Assembly: GCA_039707655.1 (NCBI GenBank)
Contig: CM077665.1
Span: 290,474,205 to 290,538,204, forward strand
From: Elymus sibiricus
Taxonomy: Eukaryota > Streptophyta > Magnoliopsida > Poales > Poaceae
Length of the DNA: 64,000 nt
Direction: 5' to 3'
The notes below the pieces were generated by a model that ran no database searches, was not told where the DNA came from, and saw nothing but the letters and a program-made list of their open reading frames with translations. Positions 1-11,413 of the stretch are shown one piece after another; position 1 is the first letter of the stretch; the number at the start of each line of letters is the position of its first letter. The translations under genes and the position numbers were made by a program.

Positions 1-440
1 TACTTAGCGAGAGCCACTTAGCCACCTGAGGGCTCGACACCGCATCGACAAATGACTAACATTGCGATGCAGTGGAGCGGTGGCCAATCGGCTCGCGCCT
101 GCCTGGGGATGGCTTGCCGGGTCTTCCTGGAGATATGCGCGGCTCGGTACCCGGCAGGCACCGGGGACGTGGTTGGCGCGGTTCGGGCCCGTTCAGGGCC
201 GTTGCATCGACCTTGCCGGCGATGCGTAGCCAGCGTAGGCTGCCTCTGTCGAAGTCTTGGTCTTGAATGCTCGTTTCATCTTCTTGATGCGCTCCTTGAT
301 CTCACATAGAGCGGATTCTCTGGTTTGGACTGGTTTTGACGGGGTAGCAGCTTTCCCCGGCAGGCTTAGGCCATCGGGCTGGAGGCTTATCATCCGTGCA
401 CAAGTCAAGGGGGAAACACCCCTGTTTGTGTACCCCGACA
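1..440 (-). repeat. O 3' LTR, partial
   Basis: This segment aligns end to end with 43958-44284 joined to 52580-52673 of the right-hand LTR and ends with the same GTACCCCGACA. It is the 3' LTR of a minus-strand element. About 550 bases of it lie left of the window. The bases just to the right (GAAGCCCCCGGG) give a G-rich polypurine-type stretch when read on the minus strand, as expected next to a 3' LTR. Confidence 0.8.
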
Positions 441-1083
441 GAAGCCCCCGGGCCTGAGCCATACGTGACACTTGGCATCGTTGGGTTAGGCCCCAAACAG
501 TGCATGGACACGCGTCGAAGAAATGCTGCCCTCACATCCTGGGTTGTGATGACTTGTCAAACTCACGTCCACTCCGCGTAATTACCGCAGGTCATGGTGT
601 CGTGGAGCCGTTGGAGAGTAAAAAACGCCAGTAAAAGACATGGCATTTTTCCAAAAAGATAGCGAAGAGCCAGCCCCCGCGCGGGTTCCCAATAAAAAGC
701 TAACGCGTAGGGGCGCTGCTCAATCGCGTCCGTTTCTCCTTCCTTCATCTTCCTCCTTAAGCCAAGAAACCGCTTCAGCCGCTGCCACCCTCCCACCAAG
801 CGCTGCTAGATCCTCCGCTGCCCTTGAGAGCCCAAGAGATGGGGCGGAAGACGAGTGCCGTGAAGGGGAAGCAGAGGGCCGCGCCGGCGGACCCAACGAC
901 TAAAGAGAGGAAGAGGAAAGTAGAAGAGCTGGAGAGGCGGCGACAGAAAGATGTGGTTTCCTCCCCATCGAACCTGGACGGCAACACCTGGATCGCAAGG
1001 TATGCCTATATGTGGGGAGGGGAAATGAATGGGCATGGAGCGCCCGTAATTGTGCCGGATACTGCCAAATGAATGGGCATGGA
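441..1083 (+). pseudogene. O internal 3' region with first exon of its antisense gene
   Basis: Between O's 3' LTR and the S1 junction lies a stretch organised like a plant gene start reading on plus, that is, antisense to O. There is an A-rich TATA-like stretch (AATAAAAAGC, about 691), a C/T-rich leader, and an ATG at 839 that opens MGRKTSAVKGKQRAAP followed by a highly charged, Lys/Arg/Glu-rich segment (KERKRKVEELERRRQ). A good splice donor (AAG|GTATGC) follows at 1000. The reading frame loses its continuation because the sequence is truncated at the S1 junction. I infer that this is the 5' exon of the gene whose 3' part is at 40305-42073, because both lie antisense to O and nothing else of O is between them. 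Orthology of the two halves is not proven. The last 60 bases contain a 17-base direct duplication (1023-1039 and 1067-1083). Confidence 0.45.
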
Positions 1084-3543
1084 AGGTTGCGGGTGCGGTT
1101 GTAGCTGATTACCTTGGGTACGTTCCTGGGTCCGCAACCCGAATCGCATAAACAAGAAAGACTTCGGAAGTTCTTAGGTGGGAATTCAAGTAGTTACCTA
1201 GGATTATCCTTCCAGCAAATGCATATGGGTTATGTATTTGTTTCTAGCTTAATTCGAAAGCCTTAGCCTTTGATTTGTTTTGTAGTGTGGTAATTCCAGT
1301 TGCTTCCATGTCAAGTGGTGATTTCATATCTTTCCCAACCGGTGTGCTTCTCATCAAGATAATTCATCCCTCTCCAATATTTGCAAGATCAATCCTCATA
1401 TTTTTTCCGGAGTTCGTCTCATCTGTCTCAAGTTGTCTTTGTTTTTCCCACCCTCCCGCCCTTTTTCTTCAATGATTAAATCTTCATCCAAGTGCCTTTC
1501 TTTTCATTAATGCTTCCGCTATCTTTTCTTTCGTTTGTCTCCGGTGATTTCTTATGGATATTCTCAGGAGTTTCAGTTTCAAGATCTATCCTCATATCCT
1601 TTGCTCTCATTGTTATTCTTCTCCGGTGAATTCAATTCAACCTCTCGGTGCTCATCATATCATTTTCATTCTCTAAATGCTCTCCCATGTTGGAAGTTCT
1701 TGTCCAAGCCTCTCTTGTTTATTCATCCTTCTCTCTATTCTATCCGAAGTGGCAAAGATATCTCAGAAGTTTCGTGAGTTCATTCAAAATCATTTCAATT
1801 ATTTTGAGGTTCTCACCTCATCAAGTTTTCAATTTATTCCGCTGCAATCTCTCTTTCTAAGAAATCGTTTCAACGCTGGTCTCTTTGAGTGGCTCATAAC
1901 CCACAAGGTTTTCCCCAGGATCTTACCTGGCTCTTCTAATCTTTCCGCAAATTTCAATTCTTTGCAAATATGACGTAAGAATGATTTTCTTCAGTCATAT
2001 TCTTTCTCGAAGATCGCTTCTAAATCATTTTCATCGCCGCCTCTACCTTTCCTTATTTATTCTTCCAGAGTGTCTCAGTAATTCTTGGTGGTGTTTCTTG
2101 TCATCATTCTCATCATTGAAGACCGAAGGAGAGTTTCTCTTAAATCTTGGTCCGCTCTCGCGAAGATTCATGGTTTCAGCTTCGTGTTATCCTATCAAAT
2201 TGTTTTCGATCTTGAGTAATTCCATCCATATCTATCCGGAGCATTTGAGTGTTGTTTTCATTTCTCGATCCTCCGAAGGCCATCATTTGAGAAGATTTCT
2301 TCGTTCTTAGCTTTCAGCTTTCGTTCTCCAATTCTTCTCAATTGTTGTCTCTTAGTTAGTATCTCAATTATTCCGGTGCCTTGTTCATGTTTCTATTAGG
2401 CAATCTTGATCTCTTCATTCTCATGTTTTCCCATTCATTTCAATTCTCACCGGTGGTTCGTTCAAGACTTCTTCAAGTTTGTGCTCTTTTCTGGCCTCAA
2501 TCTTTTCAAGAAGAATAAGTCGTATGCCAGATCCATTCCTTGTCATCAATTTAATTTGATGAAGGATAAGCATAACATAATTCTTATTCTTATTTCTTCA
2601 AGTGATTCCAGTCCATCTTACGGAGGTTGTTCATGATATCAAATTCTTGGTTCTTCATGGTGGTTCATCAAAGATTTCTTTCATTCTCAAATCGTTCTTC
2701 AAGATTCTTGTTGGAGGAGCTCAAGTATTCTTTATCTTGCATTTCAAAGTGCAATTCTTTCTCCCTTGTCTTTTGAGGTGGTGTTATAGCATTTTGATTC
2801 ATGAGGAGTCTCGAAAAGTAGTTGACAAGAATGAGATATGTAAACACATCATCTCCCTCATTGGAGCTACCTTGGATTGGATTTCACCTAAGTCATTTCC
2901 TAAGGATTGTTGCTATCATGGTGCTTATCAATGATCCAAGTTCTCAATGTATTCTCTTGGTGAAAGAAGATTTCATCTCCTGTTGCTCCCAATCAATCAA
3001 TTGTTTGGTTTTGTGGCCGGTTGTCACCTCATAGTTTTGAGATGTTTTCCATAACCCACAACAAGCTTGTTCTTTTCGTTGTTGATTTTTCAACAACTCC
3101 GTTCAATATCTTCTTGTAGGATGTTGTTCAAATTCAATTGTGGTAGAAATTGTCATTTCTTCTCCATTCTCTTCTCTCCAATGATCTAGCTTCTTTCCTT
3201 GTTCCGGAGGCATTATGGTGTTCCTCTCTTCGATCCGTCATATCGTTTTGTCAAAAATCATGTTCTTCCCTTGCTTATCTCATTAAACCAGAGTGTTGTG
3301 CCTCTTTTCAAGACCATTCCATCTTATCAAGTTGTCTTCTCTTTCTAACAAAGTGCTGCCCAAATTTCTTTAGAATTCTTGCTTGTTGCTCATGTCATTC
3401 TTCATCTCTTTCCAACCTTCATGTTTTTATGGTATCACTCGTTTGTCAAAGAAGCAACTAAGTTTTACCTCTTCCTTTCTTCTTCCTCTTCCCCTTCTCA
3501 TTCTAAGATCTCGGGTCGAGATCTCTTGTAAGTGGAGGAGAGT
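1084..3543 (+). other. S1 internal domain, non-coding, pyrimidine-rich
   Basis: This 2.5 kb stretch has no coding region. The plus strand is strongly T/C-rich, with recurrent short words such as TTCCGG and TTCAAG. It aligns over its length with 16945-19550 of S2. It ends in a purine tract (AAGTGGAGGAGA) directly before the LTR, which serves as the polypurine tract for plus-strand DNA synthesis in such elements. Confidence 0.7.
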
Positions 3544-4123
3544 TGTAACAGCCCGAGACCGACGCTTCAGAAGATTCCCATTGTTTTCCAATCTCGTCGT
3601 GTGATTCGTTTGTTTGTCGCATTCATCTTTGCATCATTCGAATCATCTGCATAGCATCGGCAACTCTGTTGCCATTATTTTTCAAAAACCGCATTCATTC
3701 ATAGTCGCCGGTTCTCTCCGTTCTCGTCGATGACTGTTTTGAGACCAACCACACTCGCATGCGCCCGCGGCATTCGTGTAAAAAATGTTCTAAAAGGCGC
3801 ACGAAAAATTACTCTCGGATTGGGTCGAAAGTTGGCGTGCGGTCTTGTTATATTGTAGGTAGACCACCTGCAAAATTTTGTCGCAATCGGAGGTCGTTTG
3901 ATACCCGAATGGTCGACCGTAGTGGCACCGTCATCGGTTTATAACGCGGACGTTTCGGTATTTCAAATTCATGCCACGGGCCATCAACCTCCCTCTCTTC
4001 TCAGCCCACACCCCCTCTCCATAGCCCACCATAGCCCAGCTAGCCCCTCCTTCGTTCTGTGCCGTCCGATCGAGATCTGGCGGTCGAAAACGGAGTTAAA
4101 CCTCCCTAACCCTAATCCCATGC

Positions 4124-4132
4124 TATAAATAG
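4124..4132 (+). promoter_or_regulatory. TATA box of S1 LTR promoter
   Basis: TATAAATAG sits at the same place as TATAAAAG in both S2 LTRs (11986 and 20123). In each case a C-rich leader follows. Conservation of position between copies supports it as the Pol II promoter of the element. Confidence 0.6.
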
Positions 4133-4921
4133 GAGGTCTCCCCTGCCAAAAATGGTCTTCCTTCTTCCTCCTCCAAAAATTCCGCGCCGGACCGCTCCAC
4201 CGCCACCACTTTGTCCCGCCGCGCCGCTGCCCACAGCCAACCATAGCGCGCCAACTCAGCCCCGCAGCTTTCCCAACCGCCGTAGGCCCGCGAAGCCCGA
4301 AACAGGCCCGCTCCGGGCCCGGATCCCGCCGCCGCTACCTGCCCCTCGCGCTCGATCCGATCTGGACCGAGGGAGGAGTCCCTCCGACCCCGCAGCCCCG
4401 ACCAGCGCCGCCCCGCGCCTTCACTGCCCGTCCCGTCACCGCCGGCCGGCGAGCCGCCAGAGTACAAGGCCGGACCCGCACCCCTTTCCTTCTCCTTCCT
4501 CCTCTCCTCTCTGCTTCCTCTCTCTAATCCCCTCCGTCGTTCGATCTCCATGTCCAGAAAGTCGCCGCCGCCATGGAGGTCCTCTACGAGCTTTCCGTCG
4601 CCCGTTTTGCGCCATAGATGCCCGGATTCGGTGCGGGACGACCAGATCTGCCGCTTCCCGGCCTCATCGGACCCCGTCGTTGCCTTGTCCCCCTTCTAGG
4701 GAAGCCGCCTCGACCGCCGGCGAGCTCCCTGCGCTGAGACACTCGTTGACCAAGCTCTCACTCGATATGGGCGAGCAGCTCGCCCGCAACCGCGCCCGCG
4801 TGGGCCACGCGCCAGGCCCAGTCGCGAGTGCCCCTGGCCCTTCACCAACCGGCCCAATCTGGCCCAAGGTGAGCCTCGTCCTTCCCCATATTCTTCAAAG
4901 TTTGCAGCCCGATCATGCCAG

Positions 4922-5223
4922 AACTTGCTCCTAGCCCGACTGGTAGCTGAGCGAGATGCTCATACAGGGGGTCTCTGGTTCGAATCCAAGACACGCCTTT
5001 TTCTTTGTGCGTTTTTGTTCTCTTTAGCCTCAGATCGTATTGTGTGTAGTTTACCCTCAGCAGCCCCTTTGCATCACAAACTAAAGCGTAGTGCACTGGC
5101 TAGCACCACTCGTATTTACCCATGCGGCCAAGGATCAAATCCCCATGGCTGCACCTCATTCTTTTTTTTGCCTCTGTTGCATTTCCATTCAACATCTATT
5201 CAGTGCAATGCCCTATTATTACA
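4922..5223 (+). mobile_element. tRNA-derived SINE-like insertion inside S1 LTR
   Basis: This stretch is absent from both S2 LTRs at the aligned place. It carries a Pol III box A-like word (TAGCTGAGCGAG, 4944-4955) and a perfect box B (GGTTCGAATCC, 4977-4987), 21 bases apart, as in a tRNA promoter. A second, weaker tRNA-like unit follows (around 5093-5155, with GGATCAAATCC) and ends in a T-run, suggesting a dimeric SINE. The 7-base word ATGCCAG occurs on both sides (4915-4921 and 5224-5230), fitting a target duplication. Family is not assigned; the exact ends are uncertain. Confidence 0.5.
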
Positions 5224-8200
5224 ATGCCAGTGTTTTATACTGCTAGTAAATAAGTAACCGTGCACCGTCTCAAAATGTTTTAGATATGAAAAATGTGTAC
5301 AATTTTGTGTAGATTCATAATATGCGACTTTCATCCATGTTTTAAAATGTTTAACATGTTGTTTTCTTTATTTTGCATAAATGTCATGTTTGTTGCATTG
5401 CGCATAAACATTGAATCCTGCATCCAAATTAATTAAACCTTGCATGTAAAATGTGTAGCATTTTTATAGGTCTTTTTCATGCATGCTAACAAATATTTCA
5501 TGCGGTGGTTGCATTTATTTTCCATACGCGGCTTGCTAAAACGGTTTATGTCCTATTCTCGCATAAATGTTTTGTCATTTGTTTTATAGTTAAAACCCAC
5601 ATATTATATATGATTTTGGGGTAGAAAAATTCATACAATTTATCAGCGCAATGGGTTTTTTCATTTGAGCATTTTTGTGTGCATGTCATTTTGGCTATGA
5701 TGCTCTTTTGTCTTTTTGGTGTGAATTAATCCATGCATATTTTGGGATAGTTGCAAACATTAGATGTGCCCTTGGACATGTGTGCTAGGCCCTGGTATTT
5801 TTGGTTGCTATAGAAATGCATGTTTAGGTGTTATTTTCTTGTTGCCGACATGCTATAAAATACTGCTGTTTTGACGGTCCAAAATTTTGTCTGAAACTGA
5901 GTTATTATGTTGCCATGTTGCCATGTGTTTTGCTATTGATCTAGGAGTCTTTTGTGGTTGCCGCCAAGGAGTCTTTTGTTAAGCATGTTGTTGCCTATCA
6001 TATTGTGCCAATAGTTTGCATGAATAGGTTTAGCATCATAATTAATTCTGTTGTCCAATATATCAATCTGTTAAAAACTGCTGCACATGTTGACTCTAAT
6101 TTTCACTAAGTCTGAGAATCTGTTTTCTTCATAATGCCATGTTGTGATGATGCTAGCCATGGTTCTATGCATAATTAGACCTTGCCACCATGGTATGAAT
6201 TGTAGTGCATCATGTCTACTACCATGCTGTTAAGTTTCATGCCAATATATGACCTGTAGCATATAGTTTACAGCTGCCAATATGCCTTCGTGAAAAACTG
6301 CTACGCCAAAAACTGTGATTTTCACTAAGTCATAATCTGCTATATTTTGTTGCCATGTTGTGAGCTTCCTACCATGTGATCCATGACTCTTTTGCGTATG
6401 ATATGTGAAGATGAAATGAAGTGTGTGTTATATGCTACTGCCATATGCTTAGTTTGAGCATTTTAGAATTTTGTAGCTTGTTGTTTTCATGTGTGCAATA
6501 TGCTATGTTGCTGTTTTGGGCAGAATTGAAGTAAACCTTGTGTTGGTTGTTGTGGTTGAACCGTAGCTCCGTTTTGAACATGTCATATATGAAACTTGAC
6601 TAGAATTTCATGTAGTTTCATAATATCTTGCTGCATCTATGATTTAACATGTTTGTGGTGGGTGTTTGCATGCATTTTGCATTCATGGCATATGCATCTT
6701 GTGATTGTCATATCTTTTAGACCGTAGCTCCGTTTTATATGATCTATATATGTAAATCGACTAGCATAATGAGTAGAATCACATGGTGCATTTTGTTTTG
6801 CTGTTTAATAAATATAAAACATGATTAGTTCAGATCTGGACCAATTTCAAAATTAACATATGGGGTCGTTTCAGAAATGCTATATGTTGTTTCCGGCGTC
6901 ATTTAATATGCCTAGGTGTCTAGTTTACTTATGCTTCACCTCTTGCCATGTTTAACAACATTTAATTTGTCGTGTACCTAAATGAGAGTGAACTAAATAT
7001 TCGAATGTGGAGTTTCATCAATATGCAACTCGTTGCATATTGAGCTTCACTTAATGTGTAGAAGTTGATTGTTGTGCTTGCCATGTCATGCATAACATGC
7101 ATCATATTTGAAGAGCATCATGTCATGCATATGTTGTGGTGTATCGTGTGTTGATTGTTTGTTTTGGATTGATTCTTCTCGATAGAGTTCCGAAAGCGTT
7201 CGGAGTGTGAGGATTCGTTCGTCTACGTCCCGTTCGTCTACTACACGGATCGCCTGCTTCACGGATTCGTTCTTCTTCCAAGCGGGATCTCAGGCAAGAT
7301 GATCATTTCCCTAGATACCATTACTATCATTGCCGTGCTAGTTGTCTCGTTTCTATCGCTGTCTCGCTACCTACCACTTCTGTGTCAAGCCTCCTAAAAT
7401 GCCATGATAAGCCTCTAACCCCTTCACATCCCAGCAATCCTTTGTTTGGCTGTGTTACCGCTTGCTCAGCCCTTCTTATAGCATTGCTAGTTGCAGGTGC
7501 AAGCTACTCCATGTGTCAACATGGATATCCTTTTGTTATATCACAATATTTATTGTTATTTAATTTAATGCACATATATACTTGGTAAAGGGTGGAAGGC
7601 TTGGCCTTTTGCTCGGTGTTTTGTTCCACTCTTGCCGCACTAGTTACTTGTGAACCGGTGTTATGTTCCATAATTGAGCGCTCCTAACATGCTCAGGGTT
7701 GTTATGGGGACCCCCTTGATTTTCGTTTTAGGATAAAACTTGTCTGGCAAGGCCCAACATTGGTACTATATTTGCCCAACGTAATAATACTGAACACCGT
7801 TACTAAAGCATAGGGCGTCATGAACCCGAGGAGTTAATTCAACATAATACAGGGGGGCCAGTGCTGCTGGTGCTGGTCCAAAATAGAGCACTGTGCGGGG
7901 CCACCCCGGGGCAACTCGGGGGATTTCTATCAGGCCTCCGTACGCGTAGCTTATCCGTCGTGGCCTGAGAACGAGATACGCGGCTCCTATCGTGATTGTC
8001 GGCACGGCGGGCAGCCTTGCTGGATTTGTTTTACCTTTCTCGAACGTCTTGTGCGCGGGATTTCGATGACACTTCGGGCTATCTCGAAGTTGAGATTTTC
8101 CATCGGGATTCGGCAAATACTACGGGTGATTCCGCGGTTGAGGAATTCCAACGCGGCGTGTGGTTAGTTTGTGATGGATGAGTTGGAGCACCCCTGCAGG

Positions 8201-8974
8201 GTTAAATCTTTCGGAAAGCCGTGCCCGTGGTTAAGTGGCAACTTGGAAACTTTGTTTAACACCCGGTCATAGCAAACTTGAAGTAAACTCAAATAAAATA
8301 CACCAACCATGTGCATAACCGTGACTGTCTCTTCTCGTGAGTCCTTATCCGAGAGAGAACAAGGTGGGGTTATGTTTGACGTAAGTAGGAGTTCAGGATC
8401 TCTTAGAGATCATTACTAGATCACGTCCGTTTATGCGACAATCATTCCCCTTTATTCTTGTACTCGTAAGTAGCCACTCAAATAAATGCTTAGTGCTTGC
8501 TGCAGCCTCACCACTTAACCATACCCCACCCATTAAGCTTTAATAGTCTTGATACCCTTGGAAATGAGATTGTTGAGTCCCTGTGGCTCACAGATTACTA
8601 CAACAACAGTTGCAGGTACAGATAATGCGATGATTTGACGTGAGCGCGTTGCTTGTTTGATTTGATGTCCTTCTTCTTCATCGATCTAGGATGGGTTCCA
8701 GGCCGGCAGCCTGGGATAGCAAGGATGGATGTCATTTTATCATTTGTTTTCGTCCGTAGTCGGACCCTGCTCTTCTGCTTGATGATTGTATATGTTGTTG
8801 TATTGATGTGATATTGATGTAGCTTGTGGCGAGTGTAAGCCAATTCCATATACTCATCTCTTCTTTACATGTACTTGTAATGATATCCATTCTTGCGAAA
8901 CGACGAGATGCGCTTCTATCCCTATCGAGGCCCTCGTGCCAAAATAAGGATAGGATCGCATCTTGGGCGTTACA

Positions 8975-9176
8975 GCCAGGGAGTGGCAGCGTCATCACCG
9001 TCGCTTGCGATGAGAAGGATGTCGTCTGCTCCCTCGAGCGTGCTTACCACGCCGCGGCAGCCGAGCGCTCGGACGACGAGGATGATGCCCTGCCTTGTGA
9101 GGATGCACGCAAGAAGAAGAAGCAGCTCCTCACCGTAGGGCGCCAGGGGCTGGGACCTCCAAGGGCGGTGCCTTAG
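8975..9176 (+). pseudogene. gag-like C-terminal fragment of G
   Basis: Immediately after S1 an open stretch of about 66 codons ends at a TAG (9174). It contains a run of acidic residues followed by a Lys-rich cluster (DARKKKKQLL). The composition resembles the tail of a plant Gypsy gag, but no zinc knuckle is visible and there is no upstream part. The assignment rests mainly on its place in G, before the RT fragment. The stretch 9177-9211 is non-coding and ends in the CCATT duplicated by C1. Confidence 0.35.
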
Positions 9177-9211
9177 GCTCTGCGCCCGGGGACGAGGCCC
9201 CACCTTCCATT

Positions 9212-10725
9212 TGAAAGGACATTTGCTCCCTTGGTGGTTTTGGTAATTTATAACAACATATAATTCATTGAACTAATGTTTCCACTAAGTATATTTCAGG
9301 AAAAGTTCAATGATAGGGATGGCAAAAGGATTGTGAAGATTGTGGAAATACCCCAAGATGCAAGGAAATAGGTTGGCAAAGCTTCAAGGAAGAGGACTCT
9401 ACATTTTACATTTGTGAGAAATCACCTTGAGTCCATAGGAAAGCCAATACTATTAAAAGGGGGTAAGGTTTTGTTGGTGAACAAAATGCTCATACGTGCA
9501 CAAGTGATAGTCACCAAAAACACCCACAAACTCTCCCACCAAAGTCTGTCCAAAGCCATATACTCAACATCGGTGCAACCAACATTTCCATCCCGGTGCC
9601 ACCGATTCTCAACCATAGACAGACTCAGCCAAACCCTAGCCACTTCGGTGCAACCGATTCTATACCGGTGCCACCGAGTTTAGGTTGCCAACTTTCTGTT
9701 AGGCAAATTCACAATATCGGTACCACCGAGATTGTTGGATCGGCGTCACCGAGATTGGGAATCAGACCGTTGGTCACCTTATCGGTGCAACCGAGTTTGC
9801 TATATCGGTCTCACCGAGATTCAAAAGTTGCCACCTTTTGGTCACTTCGGTACCACCGAGATTAACACATCGGTGTCACCGAGTTGGTCATTTTGTGTGT
9901 AACGGTTGGATTTTTGGGGATGCCTATATATACCCCTTCACCACCACCTAATCGAAAGAGAAGCACTCAGAACTATTCCATACTTGCCCCATCCAGTTTT
10001 CTGAGAGAGAACCACCTATCCTTGTGTTGAGGTCAAGATCTTCCACTCCAACCATCTGGATCTTGATTTCTAGACTCCCCAAGTTGCTTTCCACCAATCC
10101 CATCTCTTCCACCAAGCCAAATCTGTGAGAGAGTGATTGTGTGTTGAGGAGTCTATCATGTTGAAGCACAAGAGCAAGGAGTTCATCGTCATTACCGAGC
10201 CTATTACCTTTTGGAGGATGGTGCCTCCAAGATTGGTTAAGTGTCGCTTGGGAGCCTCCTACTTCGTGTTGTGGAGTGAACCAAGAAGTTTGTACGGGCA
10301 AGGAGATCGCCTACTTCGTGAAGATCGACCCATAGTGACGCTAGTCCTTCGTGGACGGAAGCCATTACGGAATAGTGAAGGTTGCTACTTTGTGGACCCT
10401 TATGGGTGGAGCCCTCCGTGGACTCTCGCAACCGTTACCCTCCGTGGGTTGAAGACTCCATAAACGTGGATGTACGATAGCACCACCTATCGGAACCACG
10501 GGAAAATCATCGTGTCACAACTGCGTTTGATCTTCCTACCCTATCCTTTCTACTCATGCTTGTTGTTACTTTCCACTGCTGTACTTTTAGACTTGCATGT
10601 GTAGGGTGTACTTGACTTGCCATGAAATGCTAAAATTGCCAACTCTAAAATTTGGGAAAAGGCAAAACTTTTATTTGGTCAAGTAGTCTAATCACCCCCC
10701 CTCTAGACATACTTTCGGTCCTACA
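9212..10725 (+). mobile_element. C1: solo Copia-type LTR (1514 bp)
   Basis: It starts TGAAAGGACATTTGC and ends TTTCGGTCCTACA, matching the C2 5' LTR in sequence and exactly in length (1514 bp). It is flanked on both sides by CCATT (9207-9211, 10726-10730), a perfect 5-base target duplication. No internal region is present, so it is a solo LTR produced by recombination between the two LTRs of a former full element. It carries about ten CGGT-N3-ACCG-like motifs (9571-9881) upstream of a TATA box (TATATATA, 9925-9932). It lies inside G between the gag scrap and the RT scrap. Confidence 0.9.
9571..9932 (+). promoter_or_regulatory. LTR promoter: array of spaced palindromes plus TATA box (C1)
   Basis: Ten copies of a word close to CGGT-N3-ACCG lie within 311 bases, followed about 45 bases later by TATATATA. 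The arms are conserved while the three central bases vary (GCA, GCC, ACC, GTC, CTC), so constraint appears to be on the arms. The same arrangement recurs in both C2 LTRs and before C2's second ORF. Confidence 0.6.
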
Positions 10726-10730
10726 CCATT

Positions 10731-11408
10731 GCATAGGAAGGCGCGCTCGGCTCCCCCCTTGCGTCGGGCTCGGGAGCTTCCATTCGGGGAGCCTCCGGCC
10801 TGGCGTTCGGGCACAACCTGAAGGCGCGTCCTGACGCGTGTCTGCCTGAGCCAGGAGCGTGGCCCGAGGCACCGAGCTCGCAAGAGTCCGTCATCACAGC
10901 GATCGAGGAGCTACAGGAGGCACATGCCATGCGAGGCGGGAGCTGCCCTGCACCACCAAGCGCAGCCGCCATCGTCGTCCTGGTCGACAAGCCGCGCATC
11001 TGTGTCAATGCGCTCGCAGTCAACAGGGCCGCGTCCCAGGGCCTCTTTTGGCCAACGTGTGCCGATCGCGGATGGGTCTACCCGCACAACTATGTCCGCA
11101 TGCCCTTCGGCCAGGCGAACGCAGGCGCCATGTTCCAGCGCCTTGCCCGGGCCGTGCTCATACCTTGCTTGGCGAGGCGTGGCGAGGAGTTGGAGGAGAT
11201 GCCCGGACCGAGCAGGGGTCCCAAGCCCCGGGAGACGACGGGCTCATGAGGGTCGCGCTCACGGAGGTACAAGATCAGGCTACGACGGCAGCTTCGACTC
11301 TTCAGCGGCATGGCCGCCAGGTGATTCTTTGGTTTGTGCCAGGTAACTTTTTGGTTCACTCCGTTTGGGGACGCCCACCTGGCCGCATTATCCTCAGGCG
11401 ATCAGGGC
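10731..11408 (+). pseudogene. Degraded Gypsy reverse transcriptase fragment of G
   Basis: Around 10995-11160 the plus frame reads RICVNALAVNRA and then YVRMPFGQANAGAMFQRL. These match the RT landmarks (R)-M-C-V-D-F..LN.A and MPFGLKNAGATFQRLM, with the catalytic-block Asp replaced by Asn and the intervening 40-50 residues missing. The YVDD box and everything after it are absent. It is an internally deleted pol relic. It ends at the ATACC target of S2 (11409-11413), and G resumes at 24533. The first part (10731-10990) is GC-rich and has no recognisable domain. Confidence 0.55.
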
Positions 11409-11413
11409 ATACC

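Larger units (their letters stand above)
1084..8974 (+). mobile_element. Element S1: 5'-truncated long-LTR retrotransposon (Sukkula-like)
   Basis: Internal sequence 1084-3543 is collinear with the interior of S2 from about 16945 onward. A full 3' LTR (3544-8974) follows. The 5' LTR, primer site and first roughly 500 internal bases are missing, cut at the junction near 1083. LTR ends are TGTAACAGCCC and GGGCGTTACA (the consensus end in S2 is GTGACA). The right flank is GCCAG; no left duplication survives. The 5 kb LTR and non-coding interior recall the barley/wheat Sukkula type; this family name is recalled knowledge, not a search result. Confidence 0.75.
3544..8974 (+). repeat. S1 3' LTR (5431 bp)
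   Basis: It starts TGTAACAGCCCGAGACC and ends GGGCGTTACA. It aligns with both S2 LTRs but is about 400 bases longer, mostly because of a SINE-like insertion at 4922-5223. A TATA box (TATAAATAG, 4124-4132) precedes a GC-rich leader-like stretch (about 4150-4870), as in the S2 copies. The rest (5250-8974) is AT-rich and non-coding, with many ATG-rich short words and no gene. Confidence 0.8.

Noticed and set aside
4944..4987. A functional tRNA gene
   Set aside because: Boxes A and B are present, but the acceptor stem does not pair convincingly and the unit is flanked by a short repeat inside an LTR, fitting a SINE better.
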